A stretch of DNA of 64,000 nt, from positions 167,071,140-167,135,139 of the forward strand of contig NC_089493.1 in the NCBI RefSeq assembly GCF_036850765.1, read 5' to 3'. The notes below the pieces were generated by a model that worked only from the letters and a program-made list of their open reading frames with translations, did not search any database and was not told the DNA's origin. The position numbers and the translations under genes were made by a program. The DNA is from Saccopteryx bilineata (taxonomy: Eukaryota; Chordata; Mammalia; Chiroptera; Emballonuridae). Every line of letters starts with the position of its first letter. Position 1 is the stretch's first letter. Shown piece after piece: positions 23,701 to 29,230 of the stretch.

Positions 23701-24935
23701 TCTTATACAGTGGTTGTGGCATTTCAAATGCCATAGATGGAACTGAGGACGAGGCAATATATGAAGACAGTGATTCAACATCAGACACAGATGAGGACAA
23801 GCTAATGGATGGGAGTTTTGACAGTGATGAGGAGTTGTATGAATTTTATGATGAATAAAACTTGAGTTTAATAACTTTATGTATTATATTTTTTTTCCAA
23901 ATTTTAGGCCCCAAAATTAAGGTGTGTCATATGCATGGAAGCGTCTTATACATGGTTATATACAGTACATTCATGGCTGCACCAGATCCTCAAGCTTCCC
24001 CACTTCCTGCCATCACCACCATACTTTCTACTCACCTGTGTTCAGCCCTGTCCTGACAGACACCTCTGCCTTCTCTTCTGTTGGACGCCCCTGGGACCCC
24101 CACAGGCTGGACACCATAGTACAGGCAACCAGGGTCCATGATGTGCACTGTCAGGGGAAGGACGATGGAGACAGAGGAGGTCAGGTGGGAGTGTCTGAGG
24201 TCCTGAAGGGCACTGTCTTGCTCCCCCCAGCCCATGACAACAGACCTACCTGTGCCTGTGGTAGGCCTGAGGGCAGGGGTGGGGGCAGCTGTCTGTGAGC
24301 TGTCTGGAGCCCTGAGAGGAAAGGTCAAGTGGTCATTAAGGGAGAGAGAGGAAGGACAAGCCCTCATGCCCTGCCCTTCTTTGCCCCCACCCAGCATTGG
24401 ATCCCCAGGGAGGCAATCCCACTCACATGTCCTGAGCTGTCTGTCCCCCACTTTTTAAGTTCAGGCCAAAGTAGATAGCATTGGGCATCATCTCCACAGT
24501 GTTCAAGGCTGAAGGCTGCTCAGAGGAGGTGGGGAGAGGAAGGGACTTTGGACTGGACTCTGGGCTCCTGGGCACTTCTGGTCTCAAGAAGGCTGGCCTC
24601 TGGGTGGTGGGGGGGCCACTGAACCCACCAAATACTGTCCTGGGCTTAGGCACAGGTTTGGGGGGCTGGGCTTGGGAGGCTGGGCTAGGGGATGATTCCA
24701 TGGCACTATCCGACTGGGGATCCAGGGAGCCCTCTGCAGCACCCGCTTGCAGTAGGCGCAAGATGCGTTTCCGGTGCCCTGTGGCGCTGATGCCCAACTG
24801 CTTCAGCTCCTCATGACCCAGGCCCTGGGCTGCACCCGCTGTAGCCAGGCCATGCCTCCGGAACGTGTCTGCATACTGCTCCAGGTGCACCGTGGCCAGC
24901 CACACAGCGATGTCCAGGTCCTGAGGGGCAGCCAT
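745..24935 (-). CDS. ARAP3: ARAP3, Arf-GAP with Rho-GAP, ankyrin repeat and PH domains 3 (complete, 32 coding exons)
   Basis: Coding exons from 5' to 3' on the minus strand: 24427-24935, 24250-24311, 24036-24147, 19573-19776, 19370-19439, 18789-18909, 18513-18697, 18326-18432, 17617-17816, 17433-17518, 17107-17289, 16814-16949, 16095-16211, 15519-15666, 15308-15410, 13314-13533, 12224-12287, 11834-11997, 9382-9594, 9012-9117, 7184-7331, 6826-6894, 6103-6177, 5890-6004, 3720-3848, 3507-3640, 3201-3283, 3067-3102, 2870-2933, 2634-2774, 2399-2437, 745-1218. Every junction has AG/GT ends and a matching phase. The sum is 4617 nt, or 1538 residues plus stop, with no frameshift or premature stop. 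The start MAAPQDLDIAVWLATVHLEQ is the ARAP3 N terminus. Family knowledge: ARAP3 is a PI3K effector that binds PIP3, inactivates Arf6 through ArfGAP, and inactivates RhoA through a Rap-GTP-stimulated RhoGAP, acting at the plasma membrane in endothelium and neutrophils. The gene looks intact. Exon ends come from conservation and splice consensus, not transcripts. Confidence 0.97.
1454..2171. mobile_element. Second non-autonomous hAT element, last ARAP3 intron, split by a SINE
   Basis: It starts CAGGGGTACCCAAACTTTTT and ends AGTTTGGGGACCCCTG, an inverted terminal repeat with a few mismatches. The flanks share ATCTA but not a clean 8-bp duplication. A Ves SINE at 1541-1756 interrupts it. Its terminal sequence differs from the 3' UTR element, so it is a different hAT family. 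No intact transposase is seen. Confidence 0.82.
1541..1756 (+). repeat. Ves SINE, form A
   Basis: The tRNA-like head begins CCTGACCTGTGGTGGCGCAG and includes a B-box GGTCGCCAGTTCGAAAC. It then reads GGTCAAGGCACATATGGGAG, followed by a (TC)n tract and an A-rich tail. It is inserted in the hAT element at 1454-2171. Confidence 0.92.
2399..3848 (-). CDS. ARAP3: ARAP3 coding exons 25-31: end of RA and PH5
   Basis: Exons 3720-3848, 3507-3640, 3201-3283, 3067-3102, 2870-2933, 2634-2774 and 2399-2437 encode residues about 1173-1381. PH5 runs from GLLRCREEPPRFLGNRFQER through RGRCLLLLKEKK to the C-terminal helix (EMWDWTTSILKAQ). A basic Ser-rich segment follows (VLRRRSSSDIARQKFG) and then RRLHNRRTLSMFF, encoded by a 39-nt micro-exon. 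Confidence 0.95.
3914..4084 (-). repeat. Ves-type SINE, short form D
   Basis: Read on the minus strand: tRNA-like head GCCCTGGCTGG...GTTGGTTAGAGCATCATC, then CACATACAGGAACAG-like text and an A-tail. The flanks CCCCAAATCCTTT (3905-3917) and CCCCAACTCCTTT (4085-4097) are a target duplication with one difference. It lies in the intron after exon 3720-3848. Confidence 0.85.
4270..5570. repeat. Old LINE-like repeat in an ARAP3 intron, split by a SINE
   Basis: Both sides of the SINE at 4669-5036 read as one ancient interspersed repeat (for example AAGCCATTGGAAGGTTTT and GGCATGATCTGATT). Similar text recurs near 7390-7510, 33000-33190, 57700-58250 and 62280-62410. I believe it is an L2/L3-age LINE but cannot name the family. 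Confidence 0.5.
4669..5036 (-). repeat. Ves-type SINE, long form C, older copy
   Basis: On the minus strand: head GCCCTGGCTGGTTGGCTTAG, then TGTGCCCT/GAGAAGC text, and the body of form C ending in an A-rich tail. It is flanked by a perfect 15-bp duplication CCATTGGAAGGTTTT (4654-4668 and 5037-5051). It is more diverged from the consensus than the copies at 45-47 kb and lacks their internal duplication. Confidence 0.86.
5890..6177 (-). CDS. ARAP3: ARAP3 coding exons 23-24: Ras-association domain core
   Basis: Exons 6103-6177 and 5890-6004 encode residues about 1110-1172 (LSQAGDLIMEVYIEQQ ... VSPTLTAEELTNQVLEMR ... LWVTFEILEHGEL). This is the RA domain, which binds Rap-GTP and thereby stimulates the RhoGAP activity. 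Part of the domain lies in the next exon (3720-3848, ERPLHPKERVLEQALQW). Confidence 0.95.
6400..6600 (+). repeat. MIR
   Basis: Typical MIR core text: TGGGTTCAAACTCTGCCACT, then CTTCAGTTTCTTTATTTGAAAAATGGG, in plus orientation inside an ARAP3 intron. Confidence 0.8.
6826..12287 (-). CDS. ARAP3: ARAP3 coding exons 17-22: end of PH4 and the RhoGAP domain
   Basis: Exons 12224-12287, 11834-11997, 9382-9594, 9012-9117, 7184-7331 and 6826-6894 encode residues about 855-1109. RhoGAP starts near RGDIPIIVDACISFVTQHG and contains the arginine finger in LEGVYRKGGARARSL (R939). It continues through VKLRPGEHFVEDVTDTLKRF, NRRTLATLIGHLYR and MCTRNLALLFAPSVFQ. All RhoGAP hallmark blocks are present, so RhoA-directed GAP activity is expected. 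Introns here contain MIRs, a Tigger remnant, Ves SINEs and an L1 3' end. Confidence 0.96.
7545..7772 (+). mobile_element. Ancient hAT-Charlie (MER-type) element
   Basis: AGCAAACTTTTTATGTAAAG at the left and TTTGGCCCAGAGGTCATAATTGGCC at the right match the two ends of a widespread mammalian non-autonomous hAT-Charlie family. I cannot name the subfamily with certainty. It lies in the intron between 7332 and 9011. Confidence 0.65.
7960..8113 (-). repeat. Ves-type SINE, short form D
   Basis: Minus-strand copy with the A-tail at the left and a tRNA-like head ending GCCCTGGCCAGATAG. It is flanked by ACTGTTCACCATTCT (7945-7959) and a near-identical ACTGCTCACCATTTC from 8116. Confidence 0.84.
8184..8529 (+). 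mobile_element. 5'-truncated L1 3' end
   Basis: G-rich 3' UTR-like text with a short internal tandem repeat (ACAACAGGGTAGCAATTCC twice) ends in ATATATTAAAAATTAAAAT. The surrounding 14-bp near-perfect duplication (8170-8183 and 8761-8774) shows LINE-type insertion. A Ves SINE sits in its tail. Confidence 0.72.
8530..8757 (+). repeat. Ves SINE, form A
   Basis: Head CCTGACCCGCGGTGGCGCAG, B-box GGTCGCCGGTTCGAAAC, (TC)n tract and A-tail. It was inserted into the A-rich tail of the L1 3' fragment, so it is younger than that fragment. Confidence 0.92.
9870..10842 (+). mobile_element. Tigger-type (pogo) DNA transposon remnant split by a SINE
   Basis: The plus strand carries a decayed start of a pogo/Tigger transposase: MAPNCSANVLSGIAKCKK, then VCPLEKISASDKL. 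This resembles the CENP-B-type DNA-binding N terminus of such enzymes. After the SINE at 10265-10637 the text continues to a Tigger-like end (CCTGTATTTCCACTGGGAC...GAATAATAGAACTGATTGTA). The middle of the transposase is deleted. It lies in the intron between 9595 and 11833. Confidence 0.72.
10265..10637 (+). repeat. Ves SINE, long form B
   Basis: Head CCTGACCAGGCGGTGGCGCAG, a body with repeated GCCAGCTTGAGC-like text, then TGATTGATGCTTCTCATCTC, a pyrimidine tract and an A-tail. The perfect 15-bp duplication AAACAATACATATTA (10250-10264 and 10638-10652) marks a young insertion into the Tigger remnant. Confidence 0.93.
10843..10970 (+). repeat. L2 3' end
   Basis: CTGAGCTTCATAGG, then TGTCTGGCATGTGGGGGCAG and GCTGTTGAATAA follow the layout of the L2 3' end. 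Confidence 0.6.
11535..11740 (-). repeat. MIR
   Basis: GAGCACTTACTACCTGCTCG, then CCCCATTTTACAGATGAAGAA and AGTAGCTTGCCAC are the MIR core read in reverse. Confidence 0.78.
12315..12544 (-). repeat. MIR-like repeat
   Basis: GCCAGGCTAGGAGTCTTAC, TATTATCACCATTTTTCATA and TTAAGTAACTTGCCT are MIR-type text on the minus strand. Confidence 0.7.
12562..12888 (-). repeat. Ves SINE, long form B
   Basis: Minus-strand copy with the head ending ...GCCACCGCCTGGTCAGGC (plus view). It is flanked by a perfect 17-bp duplication ACATTGTTCCTCTTTTA (12545-12561 and 12889-12905). It lies in the intron between exons 12287 and 13314. Confidence 0.93.
12950..13200 (-). repeat. MIR
   Basis: GATAAGGAAACTGAAGCACAG, then TTAAGTAACTTGTCCAAAAT and CACACAGCTAGGAAGTGATGG, the classic MIR core in reverse. 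Confidence 0.85.
13314..16949 (-). CDS. ARAP3: ARAP3 coding exons 12-16: ankyrin region, PH3 and start of PH4
   Basis: Exons 16814-16949, 16095-16211, 15519-15666, 15308-15410 and 13314-13533 encode residues about 614-854. The first finishes the ankyrin segment (ALCAAVAGPNLLKNMTQLLC). PH3 follows (VYNEVVVPAIYSSFLYCG ... LEAWTSAVGK) and PH4 starts with WFSPLSCHQLLGPG. The 15519 donor adds two residues, giving PGDLDRF where I recall PGDRF in human. The alternative donor 13 nt upstream (15532) would break frame. Confidence 0.93.
13534..15307 (-). other. ARAP3 intron between the PH3 and PH4 exons
   Basis: It holds a purine-rich stretch at 13550-13745 and a possible hAT-like fragment from about 13941 (CAGTACTTCTTAAACT, right end not found). 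A T-rich tract sits near 13985-14010, and a MIR in plus orientation at about 15020-15200. The rest is unassigned. Confidence 0.5.
15020..15200 (+). repeat. MIR
   Basis: CTCTGTAACCTTGATCAAGTG, then CAGTTCCTTTATGTGTGAAA and GAACACATGCTCAGT, MIR text in plus orientation. Confidence 0.75.
15720..15960 (-). repeat. MIR
   Basis: CACAACAACCTTATGAGGTGG, GGGGAAACTGAGGCTCAGAG and GCTGGGATTTGACCCTGAC, the MIR core in reverse. Confidence 0.85.
17107..18432 (-). CDS. ARAP3: ARAP3 coding exons 8-11: end of PH2 and the ArfGAP domain
   Basis: Exons 18326-18432, 17617-17816, 17433-17518 and 17107-17289 encode residues about 422-613. The ArfGAP zinc finger is complete: C499-X2-C502-X16-C519-X2-C522. The catalytic arginine finger of the GQHRALG motif is R527. 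The next exon (LFIVLGNDRANRFWAG...YPDHSQLLQ) leads from ArfGAP into the ankyrin region. All catalytic and zinc residues are present, so Arf GTPase activation (Arf6 for this family member) should be retained. The intron before the zinc-finger exon holds a SINE. Confidence 0.96.
17919..18169 (-). repeat. Ves-type SINE, form C, truncated at its 5' end
   Basis: Minus strand. It has the A-tail (long T run at 17919-17940 in plus view) and the form C body but no tRNA-like head. The flanks AGCCCAGAACCTCTT (17904-17918) and AGCCCAGACCCTCTT (18170-18184) are a 15-bp duplication with one difference. It carries the internal duplication of the CCACCAGGGGCGATGCTCTG segment. Confidence 0.9.
18513..19776 (-). 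CDS. ARAP3: ARAP3 coding exons 4-7: PH1 and the start of PH2
   Basis: Exons 19573-19776, 19370-19439, 18789-18909 and 18513-18697 encode residues about 228-421. PH1 begins at LSGWLDKLSPQG and continues as NYVFQRRFVQFNG, with the basic pair R302/R303. The equivalent pair in human ARAP3 is required for PIP3 binding, so this is the membrane-recruiting PH domain. PH2 begins at RTGMLELRGHKAKVFAAL. The intron between 18909 and 19370 carries one copy of a 193-bp intronic duplication. Confidence 0.95.
18984..19176. repeat. 193-bp intronic duplication, copy 1
   Basis: It is identical in length to 20599-20791 and, base by base, differs at one position that I can find (CATACCAGACAC against CATACCAGTCAC). 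It spans an old hAT-Charlie (MER5-like) fragment and its flank and lies in the intron between exons 18909 and 19370. Confidence 0.95.
20250..20560 (+). repeat. L2 fragment
   Basis: TGAAACCCTGTAACAACTTCC, AGGATAAATGCAAATTCCTTA and TTTGCACATGCTGTTTCCTCAG are characteristic of the L2 3' region. Confidence 0.8.
20599..20791. repeat. 193-bp intronic duplication, copy 2
   Basis: Direct repeat of 18984-19176, 1.6 kb away in the next large intron (19777-24035). The sequences outside the 193 bp do not match. Confidence 0.95.
20792..21640 (+). repeat. Probable older L2-like sequence
   Basis: Pyrimidine-rich text such as GTTTTGCTGATCCTTCCTCTTC and CTTGGTCCTCTGCTCTATTG resembles the upstream part of L2. 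No open frame is present. Confidence 0.5.
21714..21919 (+). repeat. Ves-type SINE, short form D
   Basis: Head GCCCTGGCCAGGTGGTTCAG, B-box GGTCACAGGTTCGATCCCC, then AGTCAGGGCATGTACGAGAAG, a pyrimidine tract and an A-rich tail. Confidence 0.84.
21955..22334 (+). repeat. Ves-type SINE, long form C, older copy
   Basis: Head GACCCTGGCTGGTTGGCTCAG, then TCAGGGCACACAGGAGAAGC, the form C body and an A-rich tail ending AATAAATCAATAAT. Confidence 0.87.
22628..22752 (-). repeat. Ves SINE, form A, partial
   Basis: Minus-strand head and B-box are present (plus view GTTTCGAACTAGCAACCTCA ... GCCACCACAGGTCAGG). The pyrimidine tail is short or lost. Confidence 0.82.
22800..23633 (+). repeat. L2 fragments
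   Basis: Upstream L2-like text (CTCAGAGCTTCCTATTTCACT, CCCTACAAGGTCCTGCCCCA) is followed by the L2 3' end (GCCTGAGGCAGGGACTAGG ... CATTTGTTGAATAAC). The pogo-like element at 23634 is inserted at its end. Confidence 0.75.
23634..23967 (+). mobile_element. Pogo-like Tc1/mariner element with a transposase C-terminal remnant
   Basis: Inverted ends: CCGTATTTCCCCATATATAAG at the left and, reading inward from the right, TGTATATAACCATGTATAAG, each next to a TA dinucleotide. Between them at 23719-23858 the plus strand stays open and encodes GISNAIDGTEDEAIYEDS, then an acidic stretch to ELYEFYDE and a stop. That composition matches the end of pogo-like transposases. The catalytic part is missing, so this is an internally deleted copy. 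Confidence 0.78.
24036..24311 (-). CDS. ARAP3: ARAP3 coding exons 2-3: interdomain linker
   Basis: Exons 24250-24311 and 24036-24147 encode residues about 170-228. The linker includes ALRPTTGT, HIMDPGCLYYGVQPVG and GVCQDRAEHR and has no folded domain. A 4.26-kb intron follows (19777-24035), the largest in the coding part of the gene and crowded with old and young mobile elements. Confidence 0.94.
24427..24935 (-). CDS. ARAP3: ARAP3 coding exon 1: SAM domain and proline-rich linker
   Basis: This exon encodes residues 1-170. Residues about 4-70 form a SAM domain (VWLATVHLEQYADTF...LGHEELKQLGI...RKRILRLL), which in ARAP3 pairs with the SAM domain of the lipid phosphatase SHIP2. The rest is a proline- and serine-rich linker with PKPVPKPRTVFGG, a likely SH3-ligand motif. 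The start is the first in-frame ATG after the acceptor (exon begins near 24952), with G at +4. The exon ends with two nucleotides of a codon that the next exon completes as Met, where I recall Lys in human. Confidence 0.96.
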
Positions 24936-24941
24936 GGGGGC

Positions 24942-24950
24942 TCAGGCCAT
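24942..24950 (-). promoter_or_regulatory. Minimal upstream ORF (ATG-GCC-TGA) before the ARAP3 start
   Basis: Two bases into the ATG-bearing exon the minus strand reads ATG GCC TGA, a two-residue upstream ORF that stops six bases before the main ATG at 24935. It is in the mature mRNA only if the acceptor at 24953 is used as predicted. Its context is weak (no purine at -3), so leaky scanning or immediate reinitiation is likely. Confidence 0.5.
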
Positions 24951-24952
24951 TA

Positions 24953-26525
24953 CTGGGGGGAGGGGCAGGGTGAAGGTAGGGCTCAGGCTGAGATTCCCCC
25001 TCCCTGTCTCAAAGATTGAGGCCTGGAAGGGGGTACCAGACTCCAGTCTTCCTCCAAAGAAAAAGAGCACAAGGTCTGTGATCTGAAGGCAAAGCCATCC
25101 CAGGACGTCAGAAAGGGCTTTCTTACTATAAGGTGAATCCCTCCATTTGCAGATGAGGAAACTGAGGCCCAGAGATGGGAAGAGGCTTGCCCCAGGCTCA
25201 TAGCAAGTTCGAGCTGGCCTAAGCTTCTGCCCACCCCAGGTCTAGGTCAAAGCTCTGTCTCTGCGTGACTGCACAGTCAACTAAGTGAGAACAGGACCAG
25301 ATGCTAGAACATGGCTGGGACGGGGTAGAGTGCATTGGTGGGGAGGGGGACCATGATGTAGCCTGATCTTTCAGTGGCATAAGGTGGCCATAGGAGGAGG
25401 TGTAGATCCCATCCCCACTGGTTCCCAGAGCTGATACAGACTCAGCCATCCTAATCCTGGTCATTCCCAGTTCCTCCTCCCCTTCCACCTATTGTCTCAG
25501 CTCAGACTTCCTTCCTGTCCCTCCAGCCCTGGCCGCCCACACATCCTGCCTCCCTTGGTCAGGCTGCCAAGAGAGAGCCATAACTAGTCCCAGCATGTGG
25601 GATCCCGGCCCTGGGCAGTGGGGTTGGGGTGGAGAACTGGACCAGAGAGATGAGGGACCAGAGCCCAGGGGAACCCCGGGGTCTTACTCTCCTCTCCCCT
25701 GCAGTAGTTCACACACTTGTGCATGGGCACAGTCAGCACCCACCCTGCAGGGCATTCAGCCATTTGAAATGACATCCCCCTTACCTCTGCTTTCTCCAAG
25801 CCTTCCTTTTTCCTGCCCATGGCTTTGGGCTCAGGTCTCAGAGGTTCTGTCCCATTCGTCCAGCCTCACCTTGACCCTGGTCTATTCCCTGGACCTACCT
25901 CGAATTCTGTCTCCCCTGAGTTTTATCTCTGCCCTGTCTCTGTCTCTATCTAACTCAGCCCATTTCCATCTCTCTGTCCCTCTCCTTGTTTTGCTCTCTA
26001 AGCCTCTCCTTGCCTCAGTCTCTAACTTTAACTATATCTTTAGTTGTATCTGTGTCTCTGGCCACCTCTGACTCTAGATTTCTGTCTCTCCCGGTTTCTT
26101 TGGTACGGTGTCCTAACCAGGACTCCCTCTCGCTCCAGCATCAGTTCTGGCCGCCCTCTGCCTCTCAGTGGCTGGGCTCCATACCCAAGCTAGGGCCCAA
26201 GTGCTACGCCTCCGGCCCTGACTCAGAGCTCAGTTTCCCGGTGACTCAGGCCCGGCCGAGGGCACGGGACTGGAAGCCAGGTGGTACGCTGGGCAGCAGT
26301 GCTGGGGGCGGGTCGGGCAGCTCCGGGTTGTGCGGGCTGAGACAAGGGAGGGGGCAAAGAGGGAGGGGCAGAGGCTGGGCGCCCGCAGGGAGGGGCGGGT
26401 CGCTGCGGAGAGGGGTGGGGGAGGGCCGCTGGCGCTTAGGGGGTTTAGGATTGCCACGAAGGCCGTAGAGGAGGTGATGGGGAGGAGTCTGGGCAGCAGG
26501 GGCCCGGGGGCGCGGGGGTCCTCAC
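24953..26525 (-). other. ARAP3 intron 1
   Basis: This intron separates the untranslated exon from the ATG exon. It holds a MIR fragment near 25115-25240 and a pyrimidine-rich stretch at about 25840-26100. The rest has no repeat I recognise. It ends in the CpG-rich promoter zone. Confidence 0.6.
25115..25240 (-). repeat. MIR fragment
   Basis: TTTGCAGATGAGGAAACTGAG, then GCTTGCCCCAGGCTCATAG, the MIR core in reverse, in ARAP3 intron 1. Confidence 0.78.
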
Positions 26526-26720
26526 CTCACTGAGCGGCCGTCCGCTGCCCGGTGCCCGGTGCCCGCCGGGCTGTCCGGGGCTCCGGGTCCCGCCGCGCCG
26601 GCCCCGCCTCCTTCAGCCCTCCCCCGACGGGGTCCAGCCCCGCCCCGCCGTTGCCCCCGCGGGGCCCCGGCCACTCCTTGTGCAAGCGCCGGCCTTCAAA
26701 AGCTTTGGGCTTCTTACCCA
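26200..26720 (-). promoter_or_regulatory. CpG-rich ARAP3 promoter region with GC boxes
   Basis: The stretch is strongly CpG-enriched compared with its flanks. On the minus strand it has GC-box (Sp1-type) sequences at about 26637-26650 and 26601-26610, just upstream of the probable first exon, and no TATA box. Downstream, inside intron 1, two identical AP-1-type sites TGACTCAG lie at 26219-26226 and 26242-26249. Confidence 0.6.
26526..26600 (-). other. ARAP3: Probable non-coding first exon of ARAP3
   Basis: On the minus strand a strong donor (GAG then GTGAGG) falls at 26526/26525 in very GC-rich sequence, 1.57 kb upstream of the ATG-bearing exon. Human ARAP3 also starts with an untranslated exon, so this is the likely first exon. 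Its 5' boundary is a guess, because transcription from a TATA-less CpG promoter can start at several places. Confidence 0.55.
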
Positions 26721-27550
26721 ACTGCTGCGCTTATCTTGGGACTGGCCCACTCTGTTCTCCTGGGGGCCGAGAAAGGGACCGGAACAGGGCTGTAGGCCAG
26801 GACAAAGAAGCAGAAACCTGAACAGAGATGGGGACAGGGAGAGAACCAGAGAGAAAAGAAGAGTGCTGCGCAGGATGGCTGGGCATCCAATTCTCGTCCT
26901 GCCCAGAAGGGAGAGGGAAAAAGGTCGGGCCCTAAATCTCCAGGTCACTCCTGCACCCAGCCGGGTGGCTAGACCCTGGCATCCAGTGAATGGGAGGACG
27001 GAGGCTGGTATCCAGAACACAGGGATGGCCGCAGCCTTCCAAGCTGCTTCTCCCTCCCCAAGGGCCCAGCCTAGGTTTCCTTTGGGGGGGATGAAGGTCA
27101 GCAAGGCCACCTTTCTTTTCCCAGACCAATGTGAGGATAAGGCTGGCCCCTGCCAGCAGTCACCCAGCAAACAGCCTTTCATCCTTGGGAGAAGCCCCTT
27201 CTCCCCATTCTCCTTCTGTAAACTTGTAGGGATGGGGGGGGGGGGGGCTGAGGAGACAGGGCTCCTCTCCCCTCCCCCATCGATCCTGGAGCCCCAGCCT
27301 TGAAACCTGTCCTGTAGCGCCTGAGGTACTTCCCCCTCAGAGTTGGGCTGGCCTTTAGTTCTGTGTGGTGTTGGGGGGTGGGGTGGGGGGGCTGACCGGC
27401 TGTGTTTTCCTGTTTGTATGAGAGGAAGTTGGCTGTGAGTCAGCAGACACAGGAACTGTCAGTAGCTAGGGGAAGACCCCCTGCCTCAGGGAAGGCCAGG
27501 GGAATGTGGGGATCTTCAACCTCCTGGAGCCCTTGCCTCTTGAGAAAGAG
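26721..27550. other. Upstream flank of ARAP3, no recognised repeat
   Basis: No gene or known repeat is seen. A 14-base G run lies at 27234-27247 and another G-rich stretch at about 27370-27390. At about 27420-27450 the plus strand has GAGGAAGTT (ETS-type) close to TGAGTCA (AP-1-type), a combination common in endothelial regulatory DNA. Confidence 0.45.
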
Positions 27551-27790
27551 AATGATAATAATCAATATTTAAAATGACAATAGTAATGCTACCACTTGTT
27601 GGAAACTGACTATAATCCCAGGCCCTGTGCAGACATTGATTTGCAAACTTGAGTAGTCCTCACAACAACCTTTGACATAGGGAATTTTGTCACCTCCACT
27701 TGACAGATAAAGGAGAGATTTTTCTGGATGGGTAACTATGAGGCCAGGAGACTGTTCCTCACAGACCTCCCAACTCTAGAAGTGAAAATT
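27550..27790 (-). repeat. MIR
   Basis: AATCCCAGGCCCTGTGCAGA, CCTCACAACAACCTTTGACAT and CACTTGACAGATAAAGGAGAG fit MIR in reverse. Confidence 0.72.
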
Positions 27791-28254
27791 GACCAAGAGC
27801 CTCAGCTGCTTCTCTGAGCTCCATCAGTTCCTGCTGACAGGCCAGCTTCCCAATAGGTTGCTCCCAGCCCATGACTAAGCTCAGCAGAGACCCTAAGGTA
27901 TGCCCATTTCTGGGAGACAGTGGGCTCCTCTGGAGACAGGGAGACAGCTGACATTAGCTCAAGAATTCCCCCAAGGCCTTGCTGAACTTTCCTTCTACTG
28001 CATGGTGGTCAGGATGCTTCCTCCCCACCTTCCTTCCTTCCCTCTCTTCTTCATCACGCTCCCAGCCCTGGCTCCTCTCCCCTCTCATGGGCATTCTCTT
28101 AATCAGATCCTTGCGCCTTCATCCTGCCTTGGCATCTTCTTCTTGGAGGACTCAGAGTAACTCAGCAAGAGAGGGGAGTTGGGTAAATTAGTACAAGGCA
28201 CAGGGAGCTTGCAGGGATGGGTGCCGGGGGTCCCAGCCAGGGATCAGGTGCAGG

Positions 28255-28700
28255 AGTTCTGGACCTTTTTTATCATGTTCCCCTTTGGCAACCTGGTAAA
28301 ACCTATGGTCCTGATGTCAGAATAGTATTTTTAAATGCATAAAATGAAATATGTAGGATTACAAAGAAAACCAATTATATTACCATACAGTTACAAAACT
28401 ATTTTACCCTGATACAGTAATATATGTGCTTTTTTTATTAATGCTTTAAATATCTAGCAGTAGGTTGATAACTCACATAATTTTGAAGCAGTGATGAGCA
28501 TTTCAAAATATCTGCAATACTGTAATATGACACAAAAATATATGATTTTTGATGACAAAGCCATAGTTATGACTAATATGCTGGTTAATTATTATTGTCA
28601 TAATTGAAGGAAATGCTAAATTTATGTCTAGATATTAGTGGAAATAAAGTCATTTCTTTTCCCCATCTGAGTTCAGTGACTCCAGGTTGAGAACATCTAA
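28255..28700. mobile_element. Ancient hAT-Charlie (MER-type) element
   Basis: The left end reads AGTTCTGGACCTTTTTTATC and the right end CTCCAGGTTGAGAACATCTAA. Between them is AT-rich text (AATGCATAAAATGAAATATG) typical of a mammalian hAT-Charlie family. The subfamily is uncertain. Confidence 0.6.
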
Positions 28701-29225
28701 GTCACAGAGTCAGGGCACAGCTGCAGAGAGGGACCGGGCTCCATTCCTCAGGTGACACTACCTTCTCTGACTTAACCTCAGAAGGGGGAGGGGAGCCTCT
28801 GGCTTTTAGGTTGCATCTTCCCTCTCTCTCCCTGGTTTTCTTTTTCAATTTCTCTGATTTCTGTCTCGGTTCCTGTCTCTCTCCACTCCTTTTTCTGTTT
28901 CAGTCTCTTTTCTTCTTTGTCTTTCTGTTTTTCTCTGAATGTATTTCTGTCTTTACTGAATCTTGTGGTTTTCTCTGTTGTGTCTGTCTCTCTGTGCCTC
29001 TGTCTACATCTGGGTCTCTCTCCGTGTCCCCGTAATCTGTCACTGAGGAGACTGGGCAAACTCAGAGGATTCTGGTCTGTGTACAGTGGAGCAAAAAGAA
29101 TTCTTCAATTCTAGAGTCATTGGCAGCTAGAAGAGGGAGTGTCCTCAGACTCTGGCCAAGGAGGCACAGGTCTTTCCTTCCCCTCCCCAATTTCATTCTC
29201 AGCCTTCTTAAGGGCAGAAACAGGT
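28700..29225. other. Pyrimidine-rich stretch, no gene seen
   Basis: Repeated TCTGTCTC/TTTCTG-like text from about 28815 to 29035 gives spurious open frames. No repeat family or gene is recognised. Confidence 0.5.
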
Positions 29226-29230
29226 CAAGG

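Noticed and set aside
23604..23858. An open frame with a very acidic C terminus that might be a small gene
   Set aside because: It lies inside a transposon with inverted ends and TA flanks and matches the end of a pogo-like transposase, so it is explained by the mobile element.
28811..29035. Pyrimidine-rich frame encoding a hydrophobic Phe/Leu-rich peptide
   Set aside because: The hydrophobicity comes from TTT/TCT/CTG-rich low-complexity DNA. There is no start context or conservation evidence.
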